Shown: positions 37,330 through 46,133, counted from the stretch's first letter. The stretch is DNA of 64,000 nucleotides from Pseudoalteromonas neustonica (GCF_001653135.1 NZ_BDDS01000005.1:248001-312000); one strand, 5' to 3'. Notes: a model not told the origin generated them from the letters alone. Numbers and translations: made by a program.

Positions 37330-38201
37330 GAAATTTAACCTTATCAACAGTACTTACTAGTGCACTATTAATTAGCGCACCGTTATTGAGCCTGAATGTG
37401 TTTGCTCAAACTGAAATGGGCGACATGTCTGGCGATATGGCGGGCGATAAAATGCAGCCGCAAGGCGGCGATGCCCCTAAAAATGCTCGCGATCCACACG
37501 CTTATGCTAATGGCACAACCTTAACGCAAGGGCCATATGCTTTAGCAGATGGCGAGCGCTTAACCCTTGCAGATGAGTATAAGTTTTACGCTATTTTAGG
37601 TGATCGCCTTGAGTATAACGAACAAGCCGATGCTGCTGTTTTCGATTTACAAGCTTGGTACGGCACCACCTTTAATCGATTAGTGATAAAAACCGAGGGC
37701 GATGTTAGTTATGGCAAGCTTGAAGAAAATCAAACTGATATTTTATGGGGTCATGCAATTTCGGCTTATTGGGATACGCAAGTCGGTATTCGCTACGATT
37801 ATTATAAAGAAGGCAAAAACCGTCAATGGTTAGCGTTTGGTATTCAAGGCTTAGCACCTTATTGGTTTGAGCTTGATATGACAGCGTATGTAGGTGAGAG
37901 CGGCAATACAGCATTTACAGCAGAAGCTGAATATGAGCTGCTTTTAACACAAAGGCTCATTATACAGCCTCGTGCTGAAATAACATTTTATGGTAAAGAC
38001 GATGAACAAAATGAGCTAGGCAGTGGGCTATCTAGTACTGCTATTGGCGTTAGGGTTCGTTATGAATTTACTCGCCAATTTGCACCTTATGTAGGTGTAG
38101 AGTGGACTAATAAATTTGGTAGCACAGCAGATTACGCCAAGCTAAACGAGCAGAGCAGCAACGATACTGAGTTTGTTGCCGGTTTAAGATTTTGGTTTTA
38201 A
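37326..38201 (+). CDS. copB: Outer-membrane copper resistance protein CopB
   Basis: A 291-residue outer-membrane beta-barrel of the PcoB/CopB family. Signal peptide (about 1-27), a short Met-rich linker (MGDMSGDMAGDKM), then barrel strands such as DEYKFYAILGDRLEYN, LQAWYGTTFNRLVIKTEGD, WDTQVGIRYDYYKEGKNRQW and a final GLRFWF ending in an aromatic residue, as outer-membrane barrels do. It functions with CopA in periplasmic copper tolerance. The Met-rich linker is much shorter than in Pseudomonas CopB. Confidence 0.92.
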   Translation: MRNLTLSTVLTSALLISAPLLSLNVFAQTEMGDMSGDMAGDKMQPQGGDAPKNARDPHAYANGTTLTQGPYALADGERLTLADEYKFYAILGDRLEYNEQADAAVFDLQAWYGTTFNRLVIKTEGDVSYGKLEENQTDILWGHAISAYWDTQVGIRYDYYKEGKNRQWLAFGIQGLAPYWFELDMTAYVGESGNTAFTAEAEYELLLTQRLIIQPRAEITFYGKDDEQNELGSGLSSTAIGVRVRYEFTRQFAPYVGVEWTNKFGSTADYAKLNEQSSNDTEFVAGLRFWF

Positions 38202-38887
38202 TACGAAGAAATAACTACATTGATTTAATGAGAGCTACCGCAATTATATTGATGGTAGCTTTTCATTTTGTCTGGGATTTAAACTATTTTGGTTATATTA
38301 GAACAGACATACCTAACGGCTTTTTCTGGAAAGAGCTAAGAGCAATAATTGTAAGTTTGTTCTTGTTTTCTGTTGGTGCCAGTCTGGTTTATTCCTATCA
38401 AGGTGGTATATCAGCGAAGAAATTAGCTTGGCGAACGGTTAAGATATCTAGTGCTGCGTTACTAGTGACTTTATCCTCACTATTTACCTTGCCAGAACAT
38501 TGGATTTACTTTGGTATTTTACACTTCATAGCAGTTGCAACACTTCTATTAGTTTGGTTGGTGGGGAAACCTAAACTTGCTTTGCTGCTATCTTTATTTA
38601 TTTTTAGCGCATACATAGCGATAGAAATACCGTGGAATTGGCCTTTTAGCTATATTGAACAATATATTTCAAAACATCCTAGTGACTTGGTTACTCTTTT
38701 TCCTTGGTTGGCTTTGCCCTTGCTCGGTATCTGGGCTGCAAATTTCCGAATCTTTCGTCTGGCTCCCGCCAATCAACATGCGATAAACCCTTATTTGACA
38801 TTGCTTAGTCAACACTCTTTACTGATTTATTTACTTCACCAACCTTTGCTTTTTGCTGGCTTTAGCGCTATCGAATGGATCAATTGA
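38192..38887 (+). CDS. DUF1624 membrane protein (acyltransferase-like)
   Basis: A 231-residue inner-membrane protein with six to seven helices, beginning with the family signature YIDLMRATAIILMVAFHFVWDLNYFG and ending SLLIYLLHQPLLF. The DUF1624/HGSNAT-related group is thought to transfer acyl groups across membranes; the conserved His in AFHF and HQP fit that. The only possible start before the conserved region is TTG at 38192, inside the last codons of copB, so translation is probably coupled. It recurs in cop operons, with unknown substrate. Confidence 0.75.
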   Translation: MVLIRRNNYIDLMRATAIILMVAFHFVWDLNYFGYIRTDIPNGFFWKELRAIIVSLFLFSVGASLVYSYQGGISAKKLAWRTVKISSAALLVTLSSLFTLPEHWIYFGILHFIAVATLLLVWLVGKPKLALLLSLFIFSAYIAIEIPWNWPFSYIEQYISKHPSDLVTLFPWLALPLLGIWAANFRIFRLAPANQHAINPYLTLLSQHSLLIYLLHQPLLFAGFSAIEWIN

Positions 38888-39726
38888 ATATGAAAGTCCT
38901 CTATTTCGGAAATAATCTCTTTTCAAACTGTTTAACATTTATGGTTAACCAAGGCTTTAGTGTTGAAGCTGTTTATATTAATGATGTAGAGGAAAACGCA
39001 AGTATCGTTAAACGAATTTGTGGCATACATAAGATAATGACACATTCTTTAAGACCGACTAAAGAAGAACTTGATGAATATATAAAATCTGGAGTAACTC
39101 TTTTTGTCGTTGCTGACTATGGATATAGACTGCCCATAACAGATATAAAATATGCCTTTAATATTCATCCCTCACTTTTACCTAAAGGTAGAGGCCCTAC
39201 GCCATTAACTTACATTGTGGATCTACCAGAATTTGCAGGTGTAAGCATACACAAAATCACATATATGCTTGATGGCGGAGATATCTTACTCCAAGAACAA
39301 TTTGAAGTAGGACAAAATGAATCCATTTCCTCCTTAATGGTGAAGTCAAGCTTACTTGCGGAATCTTTACTGCAAACCTTGTTAAATGATCTCGAAACTA
39401 TCTATGAGAGTGCTACGCCACAACAAAAACGATTAGCTACTTATTGGAAGCAACCTAGTATAGAAAGGAGAATCATGTCGTGGCTCAATGATACTCAACA
39501 ATTTAGGCAAGCAATACGTCAATATGGGCATTTTGGCATCTTAATAACAATTTATGAAGAGCTTTTTATTGTCAGCCAATTAGAGGTGGCCGATTTCAAA
39601 CATGACTACAAGCTAGGCAGCATAATTTTTGAAGACCAAGCGCTGATTAGTGTGGCTATGAATGGTGGCTTTGCTGTTGTTTTTAAAAGTTCTATGGTGC
39701 TAGTAAACTCAGCAGTACTAGAGTAA
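38875..39726 (+). CDS. Formyltransferase-like protein in the copper operon
   Basis: A 283-residue protein of the methionyl-tRNA formyltransferase/sugar formyltransferase fold. The catalytic triad is visible: N96 and H98 in FNIHPSLLPKGRGPTPL and D136 in MLDGGDILLQ, so transfer of a formyl group from 10-formyl-THF is plausible. The C-terminal part is shorter than in Fmt and unlike its tRNA-binding domain, so the substrate differs. It overlaps the DUF1624 gene by 13 bp; a second start at 38890 (MKVLYFGN) is equally good. Why a copper operon needs it is unknown. Confidence 0.75.
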   Translation: MDQLNMKVLYFGNNLFSNCLTFMVNQGFSVEAVYINDVEENASIVKRICGIHKIMTHSLRPTKEELDEYIKSGVTLFVVADYGYRLPITDIKYAFNIHPSLLPKGRGPTPLTYIVDLPEFAGVSIHKITYMLDGGDILLQEQFEVGQNESISSLMVKSSLLAESLLQTLLNDLETIYESATPQQKRLATYWKQPSIERRIMSWLNDTQQFRQAIRQYGHFGILITIYEELFIVSQLEVADFKHDYKLGSIIFEDQALISVAMNGGFAVVFKSSMVLVNSAVLE

Positions 39727-39873
39727 TTCGTATATTAAAAGTGTGTATAAAATGTTTTGAAGCAGACTTTAAGGGCTAGGTTAGAACGTAGGTTTTAGTT
39801 CAAAGGTTGATCAAGATCATAAAATTATTTTTATAAAGTGGCTAATATTGTAGGTGCTAAAGAAGGAATGATA

Positions 39874-40296
39874 ATGTTTGGACTTTTCAGGTGGTTTAAA
39901 ATAGTAATAATAACTGTGTTGCTTACGCAGCATGGCTTTGCGATTGCTAAACCAATGAATTGTGAAGAGCATCATAATGGCTCATCCGACACGCATATTA
40001 TACAACCAAGCAAAAATATGCATCATCAATCAATGATTGACAATAGTCACTATCACACTGAAAATTCGCAAGATTCTAAAAACCGTCATGGTGATGAAGA
40101 CTGTGAAAAATGTAAAGCTGGTGATTGTGTTTGTTGTGAAGGCGGTTTTTGTACAAGCTTTCATTTAAATGCCTATCTTGTGCAAGCGCAAGACGAAGGT
40201 ATTTGCAATATTCATTCTGAGCTAATTCTACAGCGTACACCCCTACCAAAATCTGGTATCCATCTCTTACTTTATCGTCCACCAATTATTGGCTAA
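39874..40296 (+). CDS. Small secreted His/Cys-rich protein ending in RPP (CopL-like)
   Basis: A 140-residue protein with an N-terminal signal (about 1-25), a His-rich stretch (CEEHHNGSSDTH, MHHQSM, HYHTE), a dense Cys cluster (CEKCKAGDCVCCEGGFC) and a terminal LLLYRPPIIG. It resembles the 23782 protein in layout, with a larger Cys cluster. Start ATG 39874 is 7 bases from AGAAGG; ATG at 39868 is too close to that site. It stands between the copper operon and the MerR-ATPase unit and is not closely linked to either. Confidence 0.68.
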   Translation: MFGLFRWFKIVIITVLLTQHGFAIAKPMNCEEHHNGSSDTHIIQPSKNMHHQSMIDNSHYHTENSQDSKNRHGDEDCEKCKAGDCVCCEGGFCTSFHLNAYLVQAQDEGICNIHSELILQRTPLPKSGIHLLLYRPPIIG

Positions 40297-40601
40297 TCAC
40301 AGGATCAGTGCGTCTTTTTTTCGCCACTCCCATCAAAAATAGAATGACTTATTCATTGATTTAAATAATCAATTGTTTTGAACGATTAGTACGATATTTT
40401 GAAGGCACTATGAAAATGCTCAAGTTATTGCCATTTACAGTAATTAATACTGTCGATTTTGACCGAGATTTCTCTTTTACCAAAAAATTAGTTTTTAGCT
40501 TTTGCATTATTAATCACGAATAATCACTTGACCTGTGTCTTAGACACAGGTCTAAGCTGTAGGTGAGATTACAAACTTAGGTGAAGAACTAAGGAGTGAA
40601 C
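40297..40601. other. Regulatory gap before the copper ATPase unit
   Basis: No gene seen. The right part carries the MerR-type promoter listed separately (40528-40558). The left part is AT-rich and unremarkable. Confidence 0.5.
40528..40558 (+). promoter_or_regulatory. MerR-type promoter of the copper ATPase unit, 19-bp spacer
   Basis: TTGACC (40528-40533), a 19-bp spacer with the palindrome TGTGTCTTAGACACA, then TAAGCT (40553-40558). The dyad differs from that of the Zn/Cd promoters, so a different regulator is expected: the MerR encoded immediately downstream (40602), which would control itself and the ATPase. Confidence 0.88.
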
Positions 40602-41015
40602 ATGAAAGTTGCAGAGCTGGCAAAAAGCCTTGGAACGACTGCTGATACGGTGCGCTATTACTCGCGATTGGGACTGTTAAAACCTGCCAAGTCAGTGAAC
40701 GGCTACAAGTCATACTCGAATAAAGAAGTATCGAGACTTAAATTCATTTTAAGTGCCAGAAACCTTGGTTTTTCCGTTGTAGATATCAAGGAAATTATTA
40801 ATGAATCTGAAGATGGTAAAAGTGCGTGCCCATTAGTCAGAAGCCTGATCAAAGAGCGGCTCGAAGAAACAGAAAAACAGTTTCAAGCAATGTTGGCACT
40901 TCGAGGAAAAATGTCTTCTGCGCTTTCTCGATGGGAAGAAATGGAAGACAAAGCACCGACTGCAAACATGGTTTGTCATCTCATCGAAAACTTTGAGCAA
41001 ATTAAAAAAACATAG
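40602..41015 (+). CDS. MerR-family metal-responsive regulator of the copper ATPase
   Basis: A 137-residue regulator with MerR helix-turn-helix (MKVAELAKSLGTTADTVRYYSRLGLLKP), a dimerisation helix and cysteines in SACPLVRSL (about 88) and MVCHLIENF (about 127). It lacks the usual CueR loop CxxxxxxxC, so the metal pocket differs from E. coli CueR even though the downstream gene is a Cu(I) ATPase. ATG 40602 is preceded by AAGGAG; GTG at 40596 overlaps that site and is unlikely. It lies 11 bp before the ATPase gene. Confidence 0.85.
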   Translation: MKVAELAKSLGTTADTVRYYSRLGLLKPAKSVNGYKSYSNKEVSRLKFILSARNLGFSVVDIKEIINESEDGKSACPLVRSLIKERLEETEKQFQAMLALRGKMSSALSRWEEMEDKAPTANMVCHLIENFEQIKKT

Positions 41016-41026
41016 GAGGAAAAAGG

Positions 41027-43360
41027 GTGGCTACTAACACAAATATAAAAACTGAATCAGGCTGTTGCTGTCAGGCAAAAGCTCAATCCTCTTCGTGTAA
41101 AAGTAAGGAGAATACGTTGGAGAAAGTATCACATAACCAACAGCTTATCATTGAAGGCGCTGGGTGTGCTAGCTGTGTAGGCAAAATTGAAGGGGCATTA
41201 AATGCAACTCTTGGAGTCGTCAGTGCGGAAATGAATTTTGCTGATAGGACTGTAACAGTTTCTGGGACAGCTAAGACAGAAGAATTGGTCAAAGCTGTTG
41301 AGTCTGTGGGGTATAACGCGAAGCCAATTGATGATAGCTCAGCAACAGATGCGCTTGATGAGAAAGAGGCGGCGGATTTTGCATATTACAAAAAGCTAAT
41401 GCGCGATACGTTTATTGCCCTTTCACTCGGCGTTCCTTTGATGATCTACAGCATTGTAGTTGGAGAAATGACGGTTGAAACAAACCTTGAACGAATTTCT
41501 TGGTTGGTTGTAGGCATTTTAACTTTTGGTGTTATGTATTTTTCAGGCAAGCATTTCTATGTAGGAGCATGGAAGAGCTTCAAAAATCATTCAGCCAATA
41601 TGGACACCCTAATTGCTTTAGGAACAGGCACGGCTTGGTTGTATTCGATGGTTGTCGTGTTTGCACCTGACGCTGTTCCATTGATGGCACGGCATGTTTA
41701 TTTTGAAGCTACCGCCATGATCATTGGCTTAATTGATTTAGGTTTAGCATTAGAAATCAAAGCCAGAGGTAAAACCTCTGAGGCCATTAAACGTCTTATC
41801 GGCTTGCAAGCCAAAACAGCAACCGTGGTTCGTGACAACAAAGAAGTTCAGATAGGTATTGAGCAGGTTTTATTTAACGATATTGTGAAGGTAAAACCGG
41901 GTGAAAAAATTCCCGTCGATGGCGTGGTATTGGAAGGACACACCTCTATTGATGAGTCCATGCTGACAGGCGAACCTATGCCTGCTGAAAAAGCTGAAGA
42001 AGATGAGGTTGTCGCAGGTACTTTGAACAAATCAGGCATGATTTTATTTAGAGCCACACGCGTTGGTAAAGACACGGCGCTTGCACAGATCATCAATATG
42101 GTGAAACGAGCACAAAATTCAAAACCGCCGATTGGCCGTTTGGCCGATGTTATTTCAGCTTTTTTCGTACCTGTCGTGATGATCACCTCTGTGTTAAGTG
42201 CGCTAGCATGGCTTAACTTTGGACCTGAGCCAGCCATTGCTTTTGCCATCGTTTCAGCAACTACTGTGCTTATTATTGCCTGCCCGTGTGCTTTAGGTTT
42301 GGCAACACCCATGTCTGTCATGGTGGGAGTAGGAAAAGCAGCAGAAGCCGGAGTGCTTATTCGCAACGGTGAGGCACTGCAAACCGCCTCTAAAATCACT
42401 GCCATGATTTTAGATAAAACGGGCACTATTACTGAAGGGGCACCTAAGGTAACCGATATTATTTTAGCAAAAGCTACTGACGAAAAAGACGTACTACAGC
42501 TTGCAGCAAGTTTAGAAAGCGGCTCAGAGCATCCTTTAGCGCAAGCGATTGTTGAAAGTGCGTTAGATCAGGATATTGAGTTACTAAAAATTGAAGCCTT
42601 TAACGCCATTACGGGTTTTGGTGTAGAAGCAAGCTGCAACAACAAAGCCCTGCTTTTCGGAAACGATAAACTAATGAAGTTAAAAGGCATAGACCTCACA
42701 GGCTTTGTTGAACAAGCACAGTCTTTAGCCAAAGAAGCCAAAACACCTATGTACTTTGCTGTAGATGGTGAACTTGCAGCAATCATTGCTGTTGCAGATC
42801 CTATCAAGTCAGACTCAATCTCTGCTATCAAACGGCTTCAGGCTAATGGTATACGCGTCATCATGTTAACGGGTGATAACAAGGAAACCGCTGCCGCCGT
42901 AGCTAAAAAAGTGGGTATTAGTGAGTTTCTTGCTGAAGTGCTGCCAGAAGATAAAGCCAACAAGGTGAAAGAGCTACAAGAAGGCGGCGAAATTGTTGGT
43001 ATGACAGGAGATGGCATCAACGATGCTCCTGCGCTAGCGTTAGCCGATGTTGGCTTCGCCATAGGCACAGGGACTGATGTAGCTATCGAAAGTGCTGACA
43101 TTACCCTAATGCGTGGTTCACTTCATGGCCTTGCTGATGCCATAGCGGTAAGCAAAGCTACTTTACGAAATATCAAACAAAACTTGTTTGGCGCGTTTGT
43201 CTATAACGTAGCCGGGATTCCTTTTGCTGCGGGGGTTCTATATCCCTTCTTTGGCATTCTGCTTAGCCCTGTAATTGCAGGTGCTGCAATGGCGTTTTCG
43301 TCATTGACTGTAGTGTCAAATGCAAATCGACTTCGCTTTTTTAAAGCAAAAGAGCATTAA
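41027..43360 (+). CDS. Cu(I)-exporting P1B-type ATPase
   Basis: A 777-residue pump moving Cu(I)/Ag(I) out of the cytosol. The N-terminus is Cys-rich (SGCCCQAKAQSSSCKSK), followed by one heavy-metal domain with GCASC (about 36-100). Family blocks are all there: TGEPMP actuator, CPCALGLATP membrane copper site, DKTGTI phosphorylation site, SEHPLAQAI, TGDN and GDGINDAPALA. Helix 7 has YN and helix 8 MAFSS, completing the P1B-1 (copper) signature. The start is GTG at 41027 with AGGAGG eight bases upstream. CopA is the common name, not used here to avoid confusion with the oxidase. Confidence 0.94.
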   Translation: MATNTNIKTESGCCCQAKAQSSSCKSKENTLEKVSHNQQLIIEGAGCASCVGKIEGALNATLGVVSAEMNFADRTVTVSGTAKTEELVKAVESVGYNAKPIDDSSATDALDEKEAADFAYYKKLMRDTFIALSLGVPLMIYSIVVGEMTVETNLERISWLVVGILTFGVMYFSGKHFYVGAWKSFKNHSANMDTLIALGTGTAWLYSMVVVFAPDAVPLMARHVYFEATAMIIGLIDLGLALEIKARGKTSEAIKRLIGLQAKTATVVRDNKEVQIGIEQVLFNDIVKVKPGEKIPVDGVVLEGHTSIDESMLTGEPMPAEKAEEDEVVAGTLNKSGMILFRATRVGKDTALAQIINMVKRAQNSKPPIGRLADVISAFFVPVVMITSVLSALAWLNFGPEPAIAFAIVSATTVLIIACPCALGLATPMSVMVGVGKAAEAGVLIRNGEALQTASKITAMILDKTGTITEGAPKVTDIILAKATDEKDVLQLAASLESGSEHPLAQAIVESALDQDIELLKIEAFNAITGFGVEASCNNKALLFGNDKLMKLKGIDLTGFVEQAQSLAKEAKTPMYFAVDGELAAIIAVADPIKSDSISAIKRLQANGIRVIMLTGDNKETAAAVAKKVGISEFLAEVLPEDKANKVKELQEGGEIVGMTGDGINDAPALALADVGFAIGTGTDVAIESADITLMRGSLHGLADAIAVSKATLRNIKQNLFGAFVYNVAGIPFAAGVLYPFFGILLSPVIAGAAMAFSSLTVVSNANRLRFFKAKEH

Positions 43361-43371
43361 GGAGAATCACA

Positions 43372-43725
43372 ATGATGGTTATTAACTTATTAGGCTTAAT
43401 GTTAATCGCGCTGATTGTTTGGTGGTTTTGGCTATATAAACCCAATAAAACAATCGTTCAAGGTAATGAAGTACTCATTGAAGTGAGGGATGGTGTGTAT
43501 TCCCCATCCTCAATTCAGGTGTCTGCTAGCCAACCTGTCACTCTGAAGTTTATGCGCAAAGATCAATCCCCCTGCGCTGAAACAATGCTTATTCCTTCAT
43601 TGGATATAAGCGAACAGCTTAAATTAAATGAAATTACTCAAATTACCCTATTGAACTTATCACCGGGAGAGCATGAGTTTCACTGTCAGATGCAAATGTA
43701 TCGCGGTGTCTTAAAAGTCGTTTAG
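43372..43725 (+). CDS. Membrane-anchored cupredoxin-like protein
   Basis: A 117-residue protein with an N-terminal membrane helix (about 5-23) and a cupredoxin_1-type sandwich. The likely copper ligands are C in SPCAETM, and C and M in FHCQMQMYRG. The loop differs from plastocyanin (no closing HxxxM), so it may bind Cu(I) as a carrier rather than act in electron transfer. Eleven bp after the ATPase gene, it could accept exported Cu(I). Confidence 0.78.
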   Translation: MMVINLLGLMLIALIVWWFWLYKPNKTIVQGNEVLIEVRDGVYSPSSIQVSASQPVTLKFMRKDQSPCAETMLIPSLDISEQLKLNEITQITLLNLSPGEHEFHCQMQMYRGVLKVV

Positions 43726-43734
43726 GAGGGCAAT

Positions 43735-44070
43735 ATGAAAAATCAACACCCTAATTTTTGGTCAACACCTACAGGCTGGGCTGCACTGGCACTTATTGCC
43801 GCAGTGACCTACTTCTTAGTGCTTGAGCATGGTCAACATATGCTGCAATTTCTTCCCTACTTGATTTTATTGCTATGCCCCTTGATGCACGTATTTATGC
43901 ATGGCAGTCATGGTAAACATGGTCACGATCATTCACATGCGCCTGATGAAAAAAAGGAAGAGAGCTTTCAAGAACTCACGGATAAAAATGCAGCCTATCG
44001 CGATGGCTACATACAAGGGTTAGAAAAGGCACGTAAGGAATCACATAAAAAGGAGAGCAGTGATGAATGA
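43735..44070 (+). CDS. DUF2933 small membrane protein
   Basis: A 111-residue protein with two closely spaced membrane helices (about 14-30 and 36-55), a His-rich loop (MHVFMHGSHGKHGHDHSHAP) and a charged tail. This matches the DUF2933 pattern (…LLLCPLMHVFMHGSHG) that often accompanies copper ATPases and ICMT-like genes. Role unknown. It overlaps the next gene by 8-11 bp. Confidence 0.8.
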   Translation: MKNQHPNFWSTPTGWAALALIAAVTYFLVLEHGQHMLQFLPYLILLLCPLMHVFMHGSHGKHGHDHSHAPDEKKEESFQELTDKNAAYRDGYIQGLEKARKESHKKESSDE

Positions 44071-44728
44071 AACATATGATTATGGCTTATGGTCAATGGT
44101 GATACTGAACTCAGCAATTTTTATCTTTTTTGCCTTTAGTTTTGTCAAACCAAAAACATCAACTGATTGGAGAAGTCTAAGCGCGTTCTCTGCCTTTATT
44201 GTTGCCCTATTTACTGAAATGTATGGCTTTCCTTTAACTATCTATTTTCTGTCGGGGTGGCTGACGGAGACCTATCCAGAAGTAAATTTCTTTGCGCATG
44301 AAAATGGGCATTTATTACATACTTTCTTTGGATTTCAAGGTGATGCCCATTGGGACCCATTTCATATAGTGAGTATGGTGTTAATTGTTGCAGGTTTCTT
44401 TATGTTGTCTTCAGCATGGAATGTATTGCATCACGCGCAAAAACATCATCAATTGGCTACAACTGGATGGTATGCAAGGTGTCGCCACCCACAGTATGTA
44501 GCTTTCATTCTAATCATGTTCGGCTTTTTATTGCAGTGGCCGACAATCCCAACACTTGCGATGTTTCCGATCTTAGTCGTTGTTTACGTCAAGCTAGCGA
44601 AACGCGAAGAAGCACAAGCGATTGCTGAGTTTGGTTCGGAGTACCACAGGTATATGGAATCGACACCAAGTTGGATCCCAAATTTTAATAAAAGTGTAGA
44701 AGGTAAAAATCATGAAAACGTTAACTAA
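44063..44728 (+). CDS. Isoprenylcysteine methyltransferase-like membrane protein
   Basis: A 221-residue inner-membrane protein of the ICMT/PEMT fold, with about five helices. The cofactor region reads GWYARCRHPQYVAFILIMFGFLLQW and the last block KREEAQAIAEFGSEYHRYMESTPSWIPN matches the family's C-terminal motif. It could methylate a thiol or lipid; in bacteria the substrate is unknown. GTG at 44060 or ATG at 44063 start in frame, and AAGGAGA supports the latter. It recurs next to DUF2933 in copper islands. Confidence 0.8.
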   Translation: MNETYDYGLWSMVILNSAIFIFFAFSFVKPKTSTDWRSLSAFSAFIVALFTEMYGFPLTIYFLSGWLTETYPEVNFFAHENGHLLHTFFGFQGDAHWDPFHIVSMVLIVAGFFMLSSAWNVLHHAQKHHQLATTGWYARCRHPQYVAFILIMFGFLLQWPTIPTLAMFPILVVVYVKLAKREEAQAIAEFGSEYHRYMESTPSWIPNFNKSVEGKNHENVN

Positions 44729-45134
44729 ATCAATTTTATTTATTAGTTCACTACTTATAACCACTAGCTCATTTGCCCAAAACAATGAGCATAAGCATGA
44801 AGGTGCGAACAAAGCTGATATGCATCAAGGCATGGCAATACCACATGAGAACATGGGAGAAATGCACAAAAAGATGATGGAAATGAAAAAGGAAGTCCAT
44901 GCCATTAAAACTGAAAAAGATCCTGAAAAGCAACAGCAGATGATGGTTGAACATCACCGTTCAATGATGAAGATGATGCAATCCATGCACAAAAACATGG
45001 AAGAAATGCCAATGCATCAACAAATCAAGATGGCTGAACATCATTTAGAAATGATGGGGAACATGATGCCGCAGATGAACCGTAAAATGGAAGAAATGAA
45101 AGATAGCAATCAACAGCATTCACACAAACATTAG
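44712..45134 (+). CDS. Secreted Met/His-rich helical protein
   Basis: A 140-residue periplasmic protein: signal peptide (about 1-22), then a helix-rich chain with very high Met, His, Lys and Glu content (for example MHKKMMEMKKEVHAI and MMKMMQSMHKNMEEMPMHQQ). The pattern suits multivalent Cu(I)/Ag(I) binding, like other Met-rich copper storage proteins. No named family recognised; a distant resemblance to Spy/CpxP helical chaperones is possible. It overlaps the methyltransferase gene by 17 bp. Confidence 0.7.
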   Translation: MKTLTKSILFISSLLITTSSFAQNNEHKHEGANKADMHQGMAIPHENMGEMHKKMMEMKKEVHAIKTEKDPEKQQQMMVEHHRSMMKMMQSMHKNMEEMPMHQQIKMAEHHLEMMGNMMPQMNRKMEEMKDSNQQHSHKH

Positions 45135-45144
45135 GAGAAAAATT

Positions 45145-45516
45145 ATGAGCGATTTAAATCATAGAGTTGGCGTTAAAGAGCAAAATTTAGTTGTTCGAAA
45201 CCTAAAGCTTAGCAATGTCACAGAAGAAAGCTGTGACGAGTTAGTAAAAGAAATAGATCAGCTTTTTGGTATAGATGAAGTTAGTTACAACATCAAAGAA
45301 GGTGAAATACACCTTGCCTATGATGCCGCAAACGTAAGCCTTGATGGGATTGAGGAGGTAATCCGTAAGTATGGCGCAGATGTTCATGATGATTGGTGGA
45401 CACATACTAAAGAAAGTTACTATAAATTTGTTGATCAGAACATCAAAGATAACTCTGTTCATAAGCCTTGGAGTTGTCATCAAGCACCTTCGGGGGCTGG
45501 CCGGAAAAACAAATGA
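45145..45516 (+). CDS. HMA-like protein lacking the CxxC motif
   Basis: A 123-residue protein whose first 85 residues have the beta-alpha-beta-beta-alpha-beta order of a heavy-metal-associated domain (LVVRNLKLSNVTEESCDELVKEID ... EGEIHLAYDAANVSLDGIEEVIRKYG). Only one Cys (ESCDE) sits where GMxCxxC should be. The tail has DDWWTHTKESYYKFVDQN and CHQAP. It may bind a metal by other residues or bind a partner. Eleven bp after the Met/His-rich gene, it belongs to the copper unit. Confidence 0.65.
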   Translation: MSDLNHRVGVKEQNLVVRNLKLSNVTEESCDELVKEIDQLFGIDEVSYNIKEGEIHLAYDAANVSLDGIEEVIRKYGADVHDDWWTHTKESYYKFVDQNIKDNSVHKPWSCHQAPSGAGRKNK

Positions 45517-45566
45517 ATTCATAAAAAAGTGTATAGATAATTAGTTAGTCAAATGAGGTAACAGTG

Positions 45567-45917
45567 ATGAAAACACCCTATATAAAAGCTCTTTTATTGC
45601 TTACATTCGGTTTATATTTAGTGGGTTGTTCCAATACCACTTTTTATCATAAATACATGGTGAGAGGTCAGGTAGTAGAAAGTTCTGATAATCGAACTCT
45701 AATCTGTATTGGTGCTAAGCATGGCGCAGAGGTTGGGCAAAAATACAGTGTTATTAGATTCCATGAAAGAATAGTATTGAGTGAAGGTGAAGATCCCTAC
45801 ACTATCGAAAAGGTAGGAACGGTACAAATTACTAAAATTGTGAATGATCATTTCGCAACTGTAAAGCTAGTGTCTGGTGACATTGCAGCGAAAGATATGG
45901 TGGAACTTGAAAACTAA
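45567..45917 (+). CDS. Lipoprotein of unknown function
   Basis: A 116-residue protein with a lipoprotein signal (ALLLLTFGLYLVGCSN, lipidated Cys about 21) and a small strand-rich domain (RGQVVESSDNRTLICIGAKHGAEVGQKYSVIRF ... VGTVQITKIVNDHFATVKLVSGDI) with the look of a flagellar-T-like or SH3-type barrel that appears in other outer-membrane lipoproteins. No copper motif is visible. It closes the rightward run of genes. Confidence 0.6.
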   Translation: MKTPYIKALLLLTFGLYLVGCSNTTFYHKYMVRGQVVESSDNRTLICIGAKHGAEVGQKYSVIRFHERIVLSEGEDPYTIEKVGTVQITKIVNDHFATVKLVSGDIAAKDMVELEN

Positions 45918-45921
45918 TAAA

Positions 45922-45941
45922 GTGGTGGCGAAAGCCACCAC
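45922..45941 (+). terminator. GNRA-loop hairpin after the copper ATPase unit
   Basis: GTGGTGGC, loop GAAA, GCCACCAC: a perfect 8-bp GC-rich stem directly after the lipoprotein stop. No T run follows, so it may be a Rho-dependent end or RNA stabiliser. Confidence 0.55.
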
Positions 45942-46133
45942 AAGAGCATAACAATAAAACTTAATGAAAAAACTTTAGTGTTATTTTGTACAACCTTTGA
46001 GATTGTTTGCTCAGTTCTGGTTATCTTGATGCCAGTACGACAGAAAAAATGTTACATATGAATTAGAAAGGTGTGGGCTGGCATCCTAGGTCTAATCTTA
46101 ACAGTTAAGGGGCCGCCGAATAGAGCTATACCT

